From: CAZWRK01 sp964635875
GTDB taxonomy: Bacteria > Pseudomonadota > Gammaproteobacteria > Burkholderiales > Aquaspirillaceae
NCBI GenBank assembly: GCA_964635875.1
Contig: CAZWRK010000040.1
Span: 1 to 34,580, forward strand
Reading direction: 5' to 3'
Length of the DNA stretch: 34,580 nt
Shown: piece by piece, positions 23,623-32,385 of the stretch
Layout of the letters: each line of letters starts with the position of its first letter
Numbering within the stretch: position 1 is the stretch's first letter
Position numbers and translations under genes: made by a program
Notes under the pieces: generated by a model
What the model saw: the letters and a program-made list of their open reading frames with translations, nothing else
Databases searched by the model: none
Told to the model about the DNA's origin: nothing

Positions 23623-25437
23623 ATGCGTTTCGTTTTTTGTTGGTTGCTGGCGCTGTTCGGCACCCTCGGTTTTGCTACCGTGGCGAACGCCGAACATGCT
23701 TTTGCGATGGGATACACGCCGAAATACCCAGCGCACTTTTCGCATTTTTCCTATGTCAATCCTGATGCGCCAAAGGGCGGGCGTTTAACGTTACCGGCAT
23801 CGGGTGGGTTTGACAGCCTGAATCCTTTTACGCTCAAAGGCGCAAAAGAGGCGGGTATGACGATGCTCATGTTTGACACGTTAGGTGAAAAATCATGGGA
23901 CGAGCCATTTTCGGTGTATGGCTTATTGGCTAAAGAGATGTTTTTAGCGGCGGATGGTTTATCGGTGACTTTTGTTTTAGACCCGCGAGCGCGTTTTAGT
24001 GATGGATCGCCTGTTACCGCTGCGGATGTGAAATATAGTTTTGATACTTTAACTAAACATCCTGCCGCACATCCTCGTTATAAAGTGTACTGGGGGGATG
24101 TTGATCGTGCTGAAGTATTAAGTCCTCAAAAAATCCGCTTTGTTTTTAAAAGAAAAAATTCAGAGTTGCATTTGATTATTGCTGAACTTCCTGTTTTTTC
24201 GCGGAAGTGGGGGAATGGCCGAGATTTTGGTCAAATTGTGAAAGACCCGCCTCTAGCTTCGGGGCCTTATTTGTTGAAGCAATTTGATCTGGGAAAACAA
24301 AGCACTTTTCAGCTCCGTCCAGATTATTGGGCAAAAAATCTACCGGTTCGTAAAGGGCAGTTTAATTTCGCAGAAATTCGTTTCCGTTATTTGCTGGATG
24401 ATACCGTCCGTTTAGAAGCTTTTAAGGCCGGTGAGTTTGACGTGGTTGCTGAGAATATGGCAAAAACATGGGCGCGGTCTTATCAAGGCCATTTGTTTGA
24501 TCAAGAAAAAATTATTCGCCGTGAATTACCTAATTCGAACCCTAATGGAATGCAAGGGTTTGTGATGAATTTACGGCGGCCTTTGTTTAAGGATCGGCGA
24601 GTTCGGCAAGCTTTAGCCTTGGCTTTTGATTTTGATTGGGCAAACCGCCATTTGTTTTTTAATCAATATCGACGTAGCACAAGTTTTTTCTCGAATAGCG
24701 AATTGGCAGCAACTGGAATGCCATCGAAAGCAGAACTTTCTCTTTTAAAACCATTAGAAAAGCAATTGCCGAAAGAAGTCTTTCTTGCTGCACCAACTTT
24801 GCCAGCAACACCAAATTCAGAATTGCTCCGTAAAAACCTCATAAACGCGCGTGACTTGCTCGCGCAAGCAGGTTGGACTGTTAAAAATGGTGTATTAAAA
24901 AATGCGCAAGGGCAGGTTTTTAAGATTGAATTTTTGGTTTTTTCGAGAACGTATGAGCGTATTTTGGCGCCATACCAACATCTTTTGAAAAAGCTTGGTA
25001 TACAGTTAGAGGTGAGAATGGTCGATAGCGCGATTTATCAGCAGCGCATGGATGATTTTAATTTTGATATGGCTGTGGCCGTTTATGGAATGTCGCTCTC
25101 TCCTGGAAGTGAAATGCAAGATTATTTTTCGAGTACGAATGCAGATCAGGCCGGTTCATTAAATGTGGCAGGCCTAAAATCACCTGCCGTCGATGCTTTG
25201 TTGCCCCATTTCACACAGTCACATGACCGGCAATCATTAATAACGGCTGCGCGGGCATTAGATCGTGTGTTAAGAGCTGAATATATTGTTGTTCCAAATT
25301 GGCATTTGGCGGTACATCGCGTTGCGTGGTGGAATCGATTTGGCATGCCGAAGACATTGCCTGCGTATTATCAAGCTTTAGATTGGGTTGTGCATACATG
25401 GTGGGCTCAACCAGAACTCAAAGAGGCTAAGCCATGA
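23623..25437 (+). CDS. yejA: Peptide ABC transporter substrate-binding protein YejA
   Basis: This 604-aa periplasmic binding protein (family 5, as in OppA/DppA) has a signal peptide of about 23 residues ending VANA/EHAF. The mature start, AMGYTPKYPAHFSHFSYVNP then DAPKGG, is typical of YejA, as is the length, equal to E. coli YejA. YejABEF imports peptides such as microcin C in E. coli and affects tolerance to antimicrobial peptides in several pathogens. The ATG at 23623 follows a GAGAGGGG Shine-Dalgarno. It overlaps yejB by 4 nt, and codon usage is AT-rich. Confidence 0.95.
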   Translation: MRFVFCWLLALFGTLGFATVANAEHAFAMGYTPKYPAHFSHFSYVNPDAPKGGRLTLPASGGFDSLNPFTLKGAKEAGMTMLMFDTLGEKSWDEPFSVYGLLAKEMFLAADGLSVTFVLDPRARFSDGSPVTAADVKYSFDTLTKHPAAHPRYKVYWGDVDRAEVLSPQKIRFVFKRKNSELHLIIAELPVFSRKWGNGRDFGQIVKDPPLASGPYLLKQFDLGKQSTFQLRPDYWAKNLPVRKGQFNFAEIRFRYLLDDTVRLEAFKAGEFDVVAENMAKTWARSYQGHLFDQEKIIRRELPNSNPNGMQGFVMNLRRPLFKDRRVRQALALAFDFDWANRHLFFNQYRRSTSFFSNSELAATGMPSKAELSLLKPLEKQLPKEVFLAAPTLPATPNSELLRKNLINARDLLAQAGWTVKNGVLKNAQGQVFKIEFLVFSRTYERILAPYQHLLKKLGIQLEVRMVDSAIYQQRMDDFNFDMAVAVYGMSLSPGSEMQDYFSSTNADQAGSLNVAGLKSPAVDALLPHFTQSHDRQSLITAARALDRVLRAEYIVVPNWHLAVHRVAWWNRFGMPKTLPAYYQALDWVVHTWWAQPELKEAKP

Positions 25438-26495
25438 GATTGTGGCGATATGTTTTACGGCGAATTTTGCTGATGGTGCCAACGCTACTCGGCATTTTAT
25501 TGGTGTCATTTTTGGTGATTCAATTTGTGCCGGGGGGGCCGATCGAGCAGTTAAGCCAAGAGCTTAAGGCGCAGTCTGGTGGGGAAAGTAGTGGCGGCGC
25601 ACTCGGCATGTATCGTGCACAAAGCGGTTTAAGCGCTGAAAAATTGACGGAATTAAAAGCGCTATATGGCTTTGATAAACCTGCCTCAACCCGATTCTTT
25701 GATATGGTGTCTAGTTATCTACGTTTTGATCTTGGGCAGAGCTTTTATCACCATCAGTCGGTATGGGATTTAGTGGTTTCTAAGTTACCTGTTTCGATGA
25801 GTTTGGGGTTATGGACATTTTTGATTACGTACTTAATCTCTATCCCGCTGGGTATTTTAAAGGCGGTTCGAGATGGTTCTTCATTTGATGTAATGAGCAG
25901 CTTTTTGATTTTAATTGGTTATGCTATTCCCAGTTTTGTTTTGGGCTTGGCGTTGTTGGTGTTGTTTGGCGGGGGTAGCTTTTGGCAAGTTTTTCCGTTA
26001 AGAGGCTTGGTTTCAGATAATTGGGCAGAGTTATCTTTTCTTTCTAAAGTGACAGATTATTTATGGCATATTTTTTTGCCCGTGACAGCATCGGTTGTGG
26101 GGAATTTAGCGATCATGACCTTTTTGACTAAGCACACCTTTTTAGAACAAATTCGCAGCCAATACGTTCTGACCGCACGTGCCAAAGGATTATCTGAGAA
26201 AAAAATATTGTATAAGCACATTTTCAGAAATGCGATGATTCCCTTGGTGACCGGGTTTCCTGCTGCATTTGTGGGGGCGTTTTTTACGGGTAGTTTGCTT
26301 ATTGAAACTTTATTTTCTTTAGATGGGCTAGGTTTGCTTTCTTATACGTCGGTCATTCGTCGAGATTATCCGGTGGTTATGGGGACTTTATACCTATTTA
26401 CTTTGATTGGTTTGTTAACGCGGTTGTTCTCTGATTTGTGCTATGTATGGGTTGATCCTCGGCTGCAGTTTGATTCTGTTGGAGAGGGACGATGA
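25434..26495 (+). CDS. yejB: Peptide ABC transporter permease YejB
   Basis: This 353-aa inner-membrane permease of the OppB/DppB type begins with MRLWRYVLRRILLMVPTLLG, the usual first helix, then IQFVPGGPIEQ. The conserved cytoplasmic loop RAKGLSEKKILYKHIFRNAM contacts the ATPase. The long charged insert between helices 1 and 2 (QELKAQSGGESSGG onward) is characteristic of YejB compared with OppB. Overlaps of 4 nt with both yejA and yejE indicate a single coupled transcript. Confidence 0.95.
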   Translation: MRLWRYVLRRILLMVPTLLGILLVSFLVIQFVPGGPIEQLSQELKAQSGGESSGGALGMYRAQSGLSAEKLTELKALYGFDKPASTRFFDMVSSYLRFDLGQSFYHHQSVWDLVVSKLPVSMSLGLWTFLITYLISIPLGILKAVRDGSSFDVMSSFLILIGYAIPSFVLGLALLVLFGGGSFWQVFPLRGLVSDNWAELSFLSKVTDYLWHIFLPVTASVVGNLAIMTFLTKHTFLEQIRSQYVLTARAKGLSEKKILYKHIFRNAMIPLVTGFPAAFVGAFFTGSLLIETLFSLDGLGLLSYTSVIRRDYPVVMGTLYLFTLIGLLTRLFSDLCYVWVDPRLQFDSVGEGR

Positions 26496-27526
26496 AGCCT
26501 GCTTTAGTTACTTTGTCTCCAATGCGTCGAGTTTGGGTGCGATTTATCCACCAGCGTCGTGCGTTTGTGAGTTTAGTTTTTTTTACAATATTATTTGTGC
26601 TGAGTTTAGGGGCTGAGCTGATTTCTTACGATAAGCCAGTTTTGATTCGCTACCAAGGTGAATTTTACTCGCCACTGGTGACGGATTATTCTGAGCGCTT
26701 TTTTGGTGGAGATTTTGATACCCCAGCTGATTACCATGATCCTTGGTTAGTGAAGCATTTTGATACATCAAAGGCAGATGTTTATTGGCCACTTAATCCT
26801 TTCAGTTTTAATACGATTGATTATTCCCAAGCCGAACCCAATCCCGCACCACCTTCGGCGCGCCATTGGCTTGGCACGGATGACCGAGGTCGAGATATTT
26901 TTGCGCGTTTGTTATATGGGTTTCGCGTGTCGGTATTATTTGCTTTCGCTTTAACAGCTATTGGAACATTTTTTGGTGTAGTGGCGGGGGCAATTCAAGG
27001 TTATTTTGGCGGATATTTAGATCTGACGTTACAGCGTTTGATTGAAATATGGGGTTCGTTACCAGAGTTGTATTTGTTGATTTTATTTGCATCACTTTTT
27101 CAGCCCAGCTTGATTTTATTGCTAATTTTATTATCCCTATTTGGTTGGATGGGGCTGTCTGATTATGTTCGTGGCGAATTTTTAAAAAATAGGCAGCGCG
27201 AGTATGTCTTGGCAGCGAGGGCGTTGGGTTTGTCGAATTTACAAATCATGTGGCGGCATGTTTTACCGAATAGTTTGACGCCCGTGATCACCTTTTTGCC
27301 TTTTCGAATTTCTGGATCTATTTTGGCGCTAACGAGCTTGGATTTTCTTGGTCTGGGTGTGCCTTCTGAGACGGCAAGCTTAGGGGAGCTGCTGGCTCAG
27401 GGAAAAGAAAATTTGGAAGCATGGTGGATTTCTCTGTCGGTTTTCTTGGTGTTAACTTGCACATTGTTATTGCTCATTTTTATTGGTGAGGGATTGCGTG
27501 ATGCCTTGGATACTCGAAAGGCGTAA
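26492..27526 (+). CDS. yejE: Peptide ABC transporter permease YejE
   Basis: This 344-aa permease of the OppC/DppC type has an N-terminal membrane helix (FFTILFVLSLGAELI). A long periplasmic segment of more than 80 residues (YDKPVLIRYQGEFYSP) is a YejE trait. HWLGTDDRGRDIFARLLYGF then leads into the membrane core. The ATPase-contact loop reads AARALGLSNLQIMWRHVLPN. It pairs with YejB to form the channel. Local GC is very low (for example 19 of 60 bases at 27061-27120). It is 5 nt before yejF. Confidence 0.95.
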   Translation: MKPALVTLSPMRRVWVRFIHQRRAFVSLVFFTILFVLSLGAELISYDKPVLIRYQGEFYSPLVTDYSERFFGGDFDTPADYHDPWLVKHFDTSKADVYWPLNPFSFNTIDYSQAEPNPAPPSARHWLGTDDRGRDIFARLLYGFRVSVLFAFALTAIGTFFGVVAGAIQGYFGGYLDLTLQRLIEIWGSLPELYLLILFASLFQPSLILLLILLSLFGWMGLSDYVRGEFLKNRQREYVLAARALGLSNLQIMWRHVLPNSLTPVITFLPFRISGSILALTSLDFLGLGVPSETASLGELLAQGKENLEAWWISLSVFLVLTCTLLLLIFIGEGLRDALDTRKA

Positions 27527-27531
27527 TCGCG

Positions 27532-29100
27532 ATGTCTGATTCTTTATTGTCGGTATCTGATTTATCGGTTTCTTTTGGCTCGCATGAGGTTGTTAAGCGG
27601 GTAAGCTTTAATATTCGACGAGGCGAAAAATTTGCTTTAGTCGGGGAGTCTGGTTCTGGCAAAACGCAGGTTGCACAGGCAATTTTACGATTGAACCATG
27701 AGGCATCTCTCGCTGGGGAGGTGCGGTTTGATGGGGTGGAGATGTCGTCACTGTCTCCTTCTGCGTTGCGGGCCATCCGAGGTCGTCGGATTGCGATGGT
27801 GTTTCAGGAGCCAATGACCGCATTGAACCCGCTTTATACGATCGGTAATCAGATTATTGAAGTGTTGTCTTTGCATCTTGGTTTGTCGGGTGATGAGGCA
27901 CGTGCACGCGCAATTGCGCTCTTGGCGAAGATGCAGCTACCTGAACCTGACCAGAAAGTTGATGCTTATCCGCATCAGCTATCTGGCGGACAGCGCCAAC
28001 GTGCCATGATTGCGATGGCCTTGGCGGCGGAGCCTGAATTACTGATCGCGGACGAGCCCACGACGGCTTTGGATGTTGCGATCCAAAATCAGATTTTGAG
28101 CTTATTAGACACATTGCAGCGCGAGCAGGGCATGGCTGTGCTGCTTATCACGCATGACTTAAATTTGGTTCGGCGTTTTGCTGATCGTGTTGCAGTCATG
28201 CAGTCTGGCAAAGTTGTCGAATCGGGTGATATTGATACGGTTTTTTCGAATCCCCAGCATGAATATACTCAGCAGCTATTGGCGTGCCGCCCGCGCGCGC
28301 TTTTAGATGGGGCGACAGATCATCCGCCGATTAGGCTCTCTGCGGCGCAGATGCGCGTGGTGTTTTCTCGGCAAGAGGGCTGGTTTCGGCGCACGGAATT
28401 TGTTGCGCTGGACGATGTGTCGATTGCGATTCCTGCAGGGCAAACGCTGGGTATTGTCGGAGAGTCGGGTTCGGGTAAAACGACTCTAGGTTTGGCTTTA
28501 TTACAGCTACTGCCGGCTTCTGGCGAGATTCTTTTAGGCGATGTGCGCGTTGATGCGTTAGAGGGGCAGCGTTTGCGTGCCTTTCGGCGGCATCTACAGA
28601 TTGTGTTCCAAGATCCTTATTCTTCATTACCGCCTCATTTAACGGTTCAGGCGATTTTGGCAGAAGGGCTGCTATTGCATTTTCCGGATCTCACGCCGTC
28701 TGAGCGGCAGGCACGGATTGAAGCGATGATGGCTGATGTTGGATTGGATTTGGATATGTTGTCCCGTTATCCACACGCTTTTTCTGGCGGGCAACGGCAG
28801 CGGATTGCTTTGGCGCGGGCATTGCTGCTGCAGCCGAGTGTGTTGGTGTTTGATGAGCCAACATCGGCATTAGATGTGTCTATTCAAGCCCAAATTATTC
28901 GTTTGTTGCAGGACTTACAACAAAAGTATGGTTTGAGTTATCTTTTTATTAGCCATGATCTGGCTGTGGTTGCGGCACTGGCGCATCGCGTAGTGGTAAT
29001 GCAGGCTGGGCGGGTTGTGGAATCGGGCGTGACATCGCAGGTTTTTCAGAATCCGCAGCACGCGTATACAAAAGCGCTGGTGTCGGCTGGATGGTTTTAA
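27532..29100 (+). CDS. yejF: Peptide ABC transporter ATP-binding protein YejF (two ATPase domains)
   Basis: This 522-aa protein fuses both ATPase domains of the peptide importer. Domain 1 has Walker A GESGSGKTQ (38-46), signature LSGGQ (150-154) and Walker B ending ADEPTTALD. Domain 2 has Walker A GESGSGKTT (310-318), signature FSGGQ (417-421) and VFDEPTSALD. Both sets look intact, so both sites should hydrolyse ATP. This two-in-one arrangement replaces separate OppD and OppF. It ends the yej operon; a T-rich stretch follows the stop (29105-29122) with only a weak possible stem. Confidence 0.96.
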   Translation: MSDSLLSVSDLSVSFGSHEVVKRVSFNIRRGEKFALVGESGSGKTQVAQAILRLNHEASLAGEVRFDGVEMSSLSPSALRAIRGRRIAMVFQEPMTALNPLYTIGNQIIEVLSLHLGLSGDEARARAIALLAKMQLPEPDQKVDAYPHQLSGGQRQRAMIAMALAAEPELLIADEPTTALDVAIQNQILSLLDTLQREQGMAVLLITHDLNLVRRFADRVAVMQSGKVVESGDIDTVFSNPQHEYTQQLLACRPRALLDGATDHPPIRLSAAQMRVVFSRQEGWFRRTEFVALDDVSIAIPAGQTLGIVGESGSGKTTLGLALLQLLPASGEILLGDVRVDALEGQRLRAFRRHLQIVFQDPYSSLPPHLTVQAILAEGLLLHFPDLTPSERQARIEAMMADVGLDLDMLSRYPHAFSGGQRQRIALARALLLQPSVLVFDEPTSALDVSIQAQIIRLLQDLQQKYGLSYLFISHDLAVVAALAHRVVVMQAGRVVESGVTSQVFQNPQHAYTKALVSAGWF

Positions 29101-29277
29101 GCGCGTTTTTTTATTGTTTTTTTACGATTAAATTGCGCAAGCTCGAAAGAATTAATTTGCATCTTGCACAGAGTGAGCCTTGCTGCACTGCGATACGCTT
29201 GTTAACATCAAGTTTTGCTGAATTGACGTTTTTGCGTCTGCAATGTTTCCAACTCAAGTATTCTGGAGAATATTTTT

Positions 29278-29607
29278 ATGAGCAGTGATCTGATTGTGCA
29301 CGTCAGTGATGATTCGTTTGAGCAGGACGTTCTTAAGGCGCAAGGCCCTGTATTGGTGGATTACTGGGCTGAATGGTGTGGCCCTTGCAAGATGATTGCT
29401 CCGATTTTGGACGAGATCGCTAGTGAGTACCAAGGTCGTTTGAAAGTGACAAAATTGAATATCGACCAAAATGAAGGGACTCCGCCCAAGTACGGCATCC
29501 GTGGCATCCCGACGTTGATGATTTTCAAAGATGGCGAAGTCAAAGCGACCAAAGTGGGCGCTTTAGCAAAAAGTCAGTTGACAGCATTTATTGACAGCTG
29601 CATCTAA
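29278..29607 (+). CDS. trxA: Thioredoxin 1
   Basis: This 109-aa cytosolic disulfide reductase has the active site WCGPC (33-37) and the cis-proline Pro78 in GIRGIPTL. It reduces ribonucleotide reductase, PAPS reductase and oxidised proteins with electrons from thioredoxin reductase. Length and the KVGALAKSQL C-terminal region are typical of TrxA. TGGAGAA precedes the ATG. The 177 nt upstream, after yejF, is AT-rich and must contain its promoter, which I could not pinpoint. The trxA-rho order is widespread in proteobacteria. Confidence 0.97.
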   Translation: MSSDLIVHVSDDSFEQDVLKAQGPVLVDYWAEWCGPCKMIAPILDEIASEYQGRLKVTKLNIDQNEGTPPKYGIRGIPTLMIFKDGEVKATKVGALAKSQLTAFIDSCI

Positions 29608-29746
29608 CCAGTCTATCCTCAGTTTCAAGAATTATGAAAAGGGCGGCGCAAGGTCGCCCATTTCCTCCCGCGATAATATCTTCCAGATTACCTCACCATT
29701 TCATTTACCTTCGCGCTTGCGTGAACCTCTTTCTAGTACCGCGTCT
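29608..29746 (+). promoter_or_regulatory. rho leader, C-rich and G-poor (rut-like)
   Basis: Between trxA and rho is a short hairpin GGGCG (29641-29645) / CGCCC (29655-29659), followed by 86 nt (29661-29746) with 29 C and only 11 G, many as YC dinucleotides. Unstructured C>G RNA is what Rho binds. E. coli rho is autoregulated by termination in its leader, so the same may hold here. No Shine-Dalgarno is visible before the rho ATG. Confidence 0.5.
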
Positions 29747-31003
29747 ATGCATTTATCCGATCTAAAAAAGTTGCATGTCAGCCAACTGGTCGACATGGCA
29801 ATCGCCAATGAAATTGATGGCGCTAATCGCCTGAGAAAACAGGACTTGATTTTTGCACTTTTAAAGAATCAGGCCAAGAAGGGCGAAAGTATCTACGGTG
29901 ATGGTACCTTGGAGGTATTGCCTGACGGCTTTGGCTTCTTGCGTTCTCCCGATTCTTCGTATTTAGCGGGGCCTGATGATATTTATGTCAGCCCTAGCCA
30001 AATCCGGCGCTTTAATCTGCATACCGGAGACACCATTGAAGGTGAAATCCGCACGCCTAAGGAAGGTGAACGGTATTTTGCATTAGTTAAAGTGGATCGC
30101 GTCAATGGCGAACCCCCTGAGAATGCAAAAAACAAAATTTTGTTCGAGAATTTGACGCCACTTCACCCGACGCGCAGATTGCATCTTGAACGGGACATTA
30201 AATCCGAAGAAAACATTACTGGTCGGGTGATTGATTTAATTTCGCCAATTGGGAAAGGTCAGCGCGGACTATTAGTTGCGCCCCCAAAATCCGGTAAAAC
30301 CGTAATGTTGCAGCATATTGCGCATGCGATTACCACCAACCATCCCGACGTTTCTGTGATTGTTCTCTTGATTGATGAGCGTCCAGAAGAAGTGACGGAA
30401 ATGACGCGCACTGTTCGTGGCGAAGTCGTAGCCTCAACATTTGATGAACCTGCCATCCGTCATGTTCAAGTCGCTGAAATGGTGATTGAAAAAGCAAAAC
30501 GCCTTGTTGAACACAAAAAAGACGTGGTCATTTTGCTGGATTCGATTACTCGTCTTGCTCGCGCTTACAATACGGTCGTCCCTGCTTCTGGTAAGGTTCT
30601 GACCGGTGGTGTCGATGCGAATGCTTTGCAGCGTCCAAAACGCTTCTTTGGTGCGGCACGAAACATTGAAGAAGGCGGCTCTTTGACCATTATTGCGACG
30701 GCGCTGATTGACACGGGTAGCCGGATGGATGATGTCATTTATGAGGAATTCAAAGGCACGGGTAATATGGAGATCCATTTAGATCGTCGTATGGCCGAGA
30801 AACGTATTTATCCTGCGATTAATGTGAACCGCTCGGGCACACGTCGCGAAGAATTGCTCATTCAGCAAGATCAACTGCAAAAAATCTGGGTTCTACGCAA
30901 ATTGCTCTACCCGATGGATGATTTAGATGCGATGGAATTTTTGCTGGATAAAATCAAAGGAACCAAATCAAATCAGCAGTTTTTCGATTCGATGCGCCGC
31001 TGA
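29747..31003 (+). CDS. rho: Transcription termination factor Rho
   Basis: This 418-aa hexameric RNA helicase ends untranslated transcripts. The N-terminal Rho-N helices (SDLKKLHVSQLVDMAIA) precede the RNA-binding OB fold with GFGFLR (61-66). Then come Walker A APPKSGKT (178-185), Walker B VILLDSITRLARAYN, and the Q- and R-loop region (TGGVDANALQRPKRFFGAARN). Length is within one residue of E. coli Rho, with no extra insertion domain. The start at 29747 fits the family N-terminus; a 52-residue longer open frame would begin inside trxA and is not credible. Confidence 0.97.
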   Translation: MHLSDLKKLHVSQLVDMAIANEIDGANRLRKQDLIFALLKNQAKKGESIYGDGTLEVLPDGFGFLRSPDSSYLAGPDDIYVSPSQIRRFNLHTGDTIEGEIRTPKEGERYFALVKVDRVNGEPPENAKNKILFENLTPLHPTRRLHLERDIKSEENITGRVIDLISPIGKGQRGLLVAPPKSGKTVMLQHIAHAITTNHPDVSVIVLLIDERPEEVTEMTRTVRGEVVASTFDEPAIRHVQVAEMVIEKAKRLVEHKKDVVILLDSITRLARAYNTVVPASGKVLTGGVDANALQRPKRFFGAARNIEEGGSLTIIATALIDTGSRMDDVIYEEFKGTGNMEIHLDRRMAEKRIYPAINVNRSGTRREELLIQQDQLQKIWVLRKLLYPMDDLDAMEFLLDKIKGTKSNQQFFDSMRR

Positions 31004-31028
31004 TTGATCTATATTTTGATGATATTTT

Positions 31029-31058
31029 GAGCGCCGGAGTGTATCCGGCGCTTTTTTT
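31029..31058 (+). terminator. Intrinsic terminator after rho
   Basis: GCGCCGG (31031-31037) pairs with CCGGCGC (31045-31051), followed by seven T. It separates trxA-rho from the TRIC-type gene. Confidence 0.9.
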
Positions 31059-31075
31059 ATTCAGGGAGGGATGGC

Positions 31076-31681
31076 ATGGAGTGGTTTGGTATTATTGGGA
31101 CGATTGCGTTTGCGATGAGTGGTTATTTACTTGGTATTAAAAAAAATCTAGATATTCTTGGCATCGCGATTGTCACGTTACTCACAGCCGTCGGAGGCGG
31201 CGTGATTCGTGACGTATTGGTGAATCGTATTCCTCAGATTTTTGTGGTGAATGATGCGCTGTTTATCACGATTGGGACGTTATTTGTTTTGTGGGTTTTG
31301 CGTATTCAAAAAAGGAATCATCCCTTTATTTTAAGAATGTTTATTATTGCGGATTCGCTAGGCTTGATTGCATTCAGTATTGCTGGTGCGCAGCTTGGTT
31401 TGGCTTATGAGCTAAATGCATTTGGTGTGGCTATGCTTGGTTTTATTACAGCAGTGGGAGGAGGTATCGTGCGAGATATGTTGGTGAATGATATTCCTTT
31501 TATTTTGCACGAAGATTTTTATGGCACAGTTGCCATTTTAGTTGCAGTTGCTGTATGGCTATTGGATCGCTATTTACTATTGAATTGGTTTTCTTTGCAG
31601 TGCGTTTTTGTCTCAGGTCTACTCCTGCGCTTGATTGCGCACTGGCGCGAGCTTAAGCTCCCTAAACTCGCTGACTCTTAA
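31076..31681 (+). CDS. Trimeric intracellular cation channel family protein (UPF0126)
   Basis: This 201-aa membrane protein is built from two similar halves, each with three hydrophobic segments. The repeated glycine-rich motif occurs as GGGVIRDVLVN (40-50) and GGGIVRDMLVN (128-138). This is the UPF0126 (YicG/YadS) layout, structurally related to TRIC potassium channels; some members also promote glycine uptake. A GGGAGGG Shine-Dalgarno precedes the ATG at 31076; an out-of-frame ATG at 31071 is ignored. A NUDIX gene follows after 9 nt. Confidence 0.93.
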   Translation: MEWFGIIGTIAFAMSGYLLGIKKNLDILGIAIVTLLTAVGGGVIRDVLVNRIPQIFVVNDALFITIGTLFVLWVLRIQKRNHPFILRMFIIADSLGLIAFSIAGAQLGLAYELNAFGVAMLGFITAVGGGIVRDMLVNDIPFILHEDFYGTVAILVAVAVWLLDRYLLLNWFSLQCVFVSGLLLRLIAHWRELKLPKLADS

Positions 31682-31690
31682 TATCTCAGA

Positions 31691-32305
31691 ATGAATTTTC
31701 CTATATCTTCCGATGATGCTGCGCGATGGCTAACGAGTCGCTTAAACGGGAAGCTACCGACTTCTATTATCGGTGATGTTCCCTGGCGCACTCCCAGTGC
31801 TTTGACGCGGCCTGCGGCTGTTTTAATACCTTTGGTTTGGCATGCTGAGTCGCCTTCTGTTTTATTAACAAAAAGAACCATGGGGTTGCGTCATCATGCC
31901 GGGCAAATTAGTTTTCCGGGCGGTAAGATAGATTTGTCTGATGGCGGTGCAGTAGATGCAGCGCTGCGTGAAGCAGAGGAAGAGGTCGGTATTGCGCGAG
32001 AGCGTGTTCGCGTGCTGGGACGGTTGCCGCATTACACAACAATTACTGATTATCGTGTTGAGCCGGTAGTTGGAATGATTGTTCCTCCTTATCAAACGAT
32101 TTTGCAGCCTTCTGAGGTCGCATTGGTGTTTGAGGTGCCTTTGGATTTAGTGCTTAATACCAATAACTATGCTCGACATACCTATGAAAAAGATGGTGTT
32201 CAGGGCAGTTATTTGGCATTGGATTATCAAGATCACCATATTTGGGGGGCGACAGCCGCAATTTTATATATTTTCGCGGCGGCACTGTCTGGTGTGGGTG
32301 CTTGA
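31691..32305 (+). CDS. NUDIX hydrolase, probable CoA pyrophosphatase
   Basis: This 204-aa NUDIX protein has the box region GGKIDLSDGGAVDAALREAEE running into EVGI, with the catalytic REAEEEVG at 93-100. The preceding LTKRTMGLRHHAGQISFPGG is the UPF0035 signature that marks CoA pyrophosphatases (NudL/NUDT7-like), which cleave CoA to phosphopantetheine and 3',5'-ADP. An alternative is a general nucleoside-diphosphate-X hydrolase. The ribosome-binding site is weak, so expression may depend on coupling to the membrane protein gene upstream. The gene ends 13 nt before a terminator. Confidence 0.92.
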   Translation: MNFPISSDDAARWLTSRLNGKLPTSIIGDVPWRTPSALTRPAAVLIPLVWHAESPSVLLTKRTMGLRHHAGQISFPGGKIDLSDGGAVDAALREAEEEVGIARERVRVLGRLPHYTTITDYRVEPVVGMIVPPYQTILQPSEVALVFEVPLDLVLNTNNYARHTYEKDGVQGSYLALDYQDHHIWGATAAILYIFAAALSGVGA

Positions 32306-32318
32306 AGAATGCGATCAA

Positions 32319-32351
32319 TAAAAAAGCCCGATGTTGAACATCGGGCTTTTT
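32319..32351. terminator. Bidirectional intrinsic terminator (NUDIX / ccoP)
   Basis: GCCCGATG (32326-32333) pairs with CATCGGGC (32339-32346) around TTGAA, with five A on the left and five T on the right. It ends the NUDIX transcript and the ccoNOQP operon. Confidence 0.92.
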
Positions 32352-32385
32352 GCTGGCTTAGATTGCTGGGTTTCAGCGCTCTAGA

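Noticed and set aside
29591..29746. 52-residue N-terminal extension of Rho
   Set aside because: It begins inside trxA in another frame; the family N-terminus starts at 29747.
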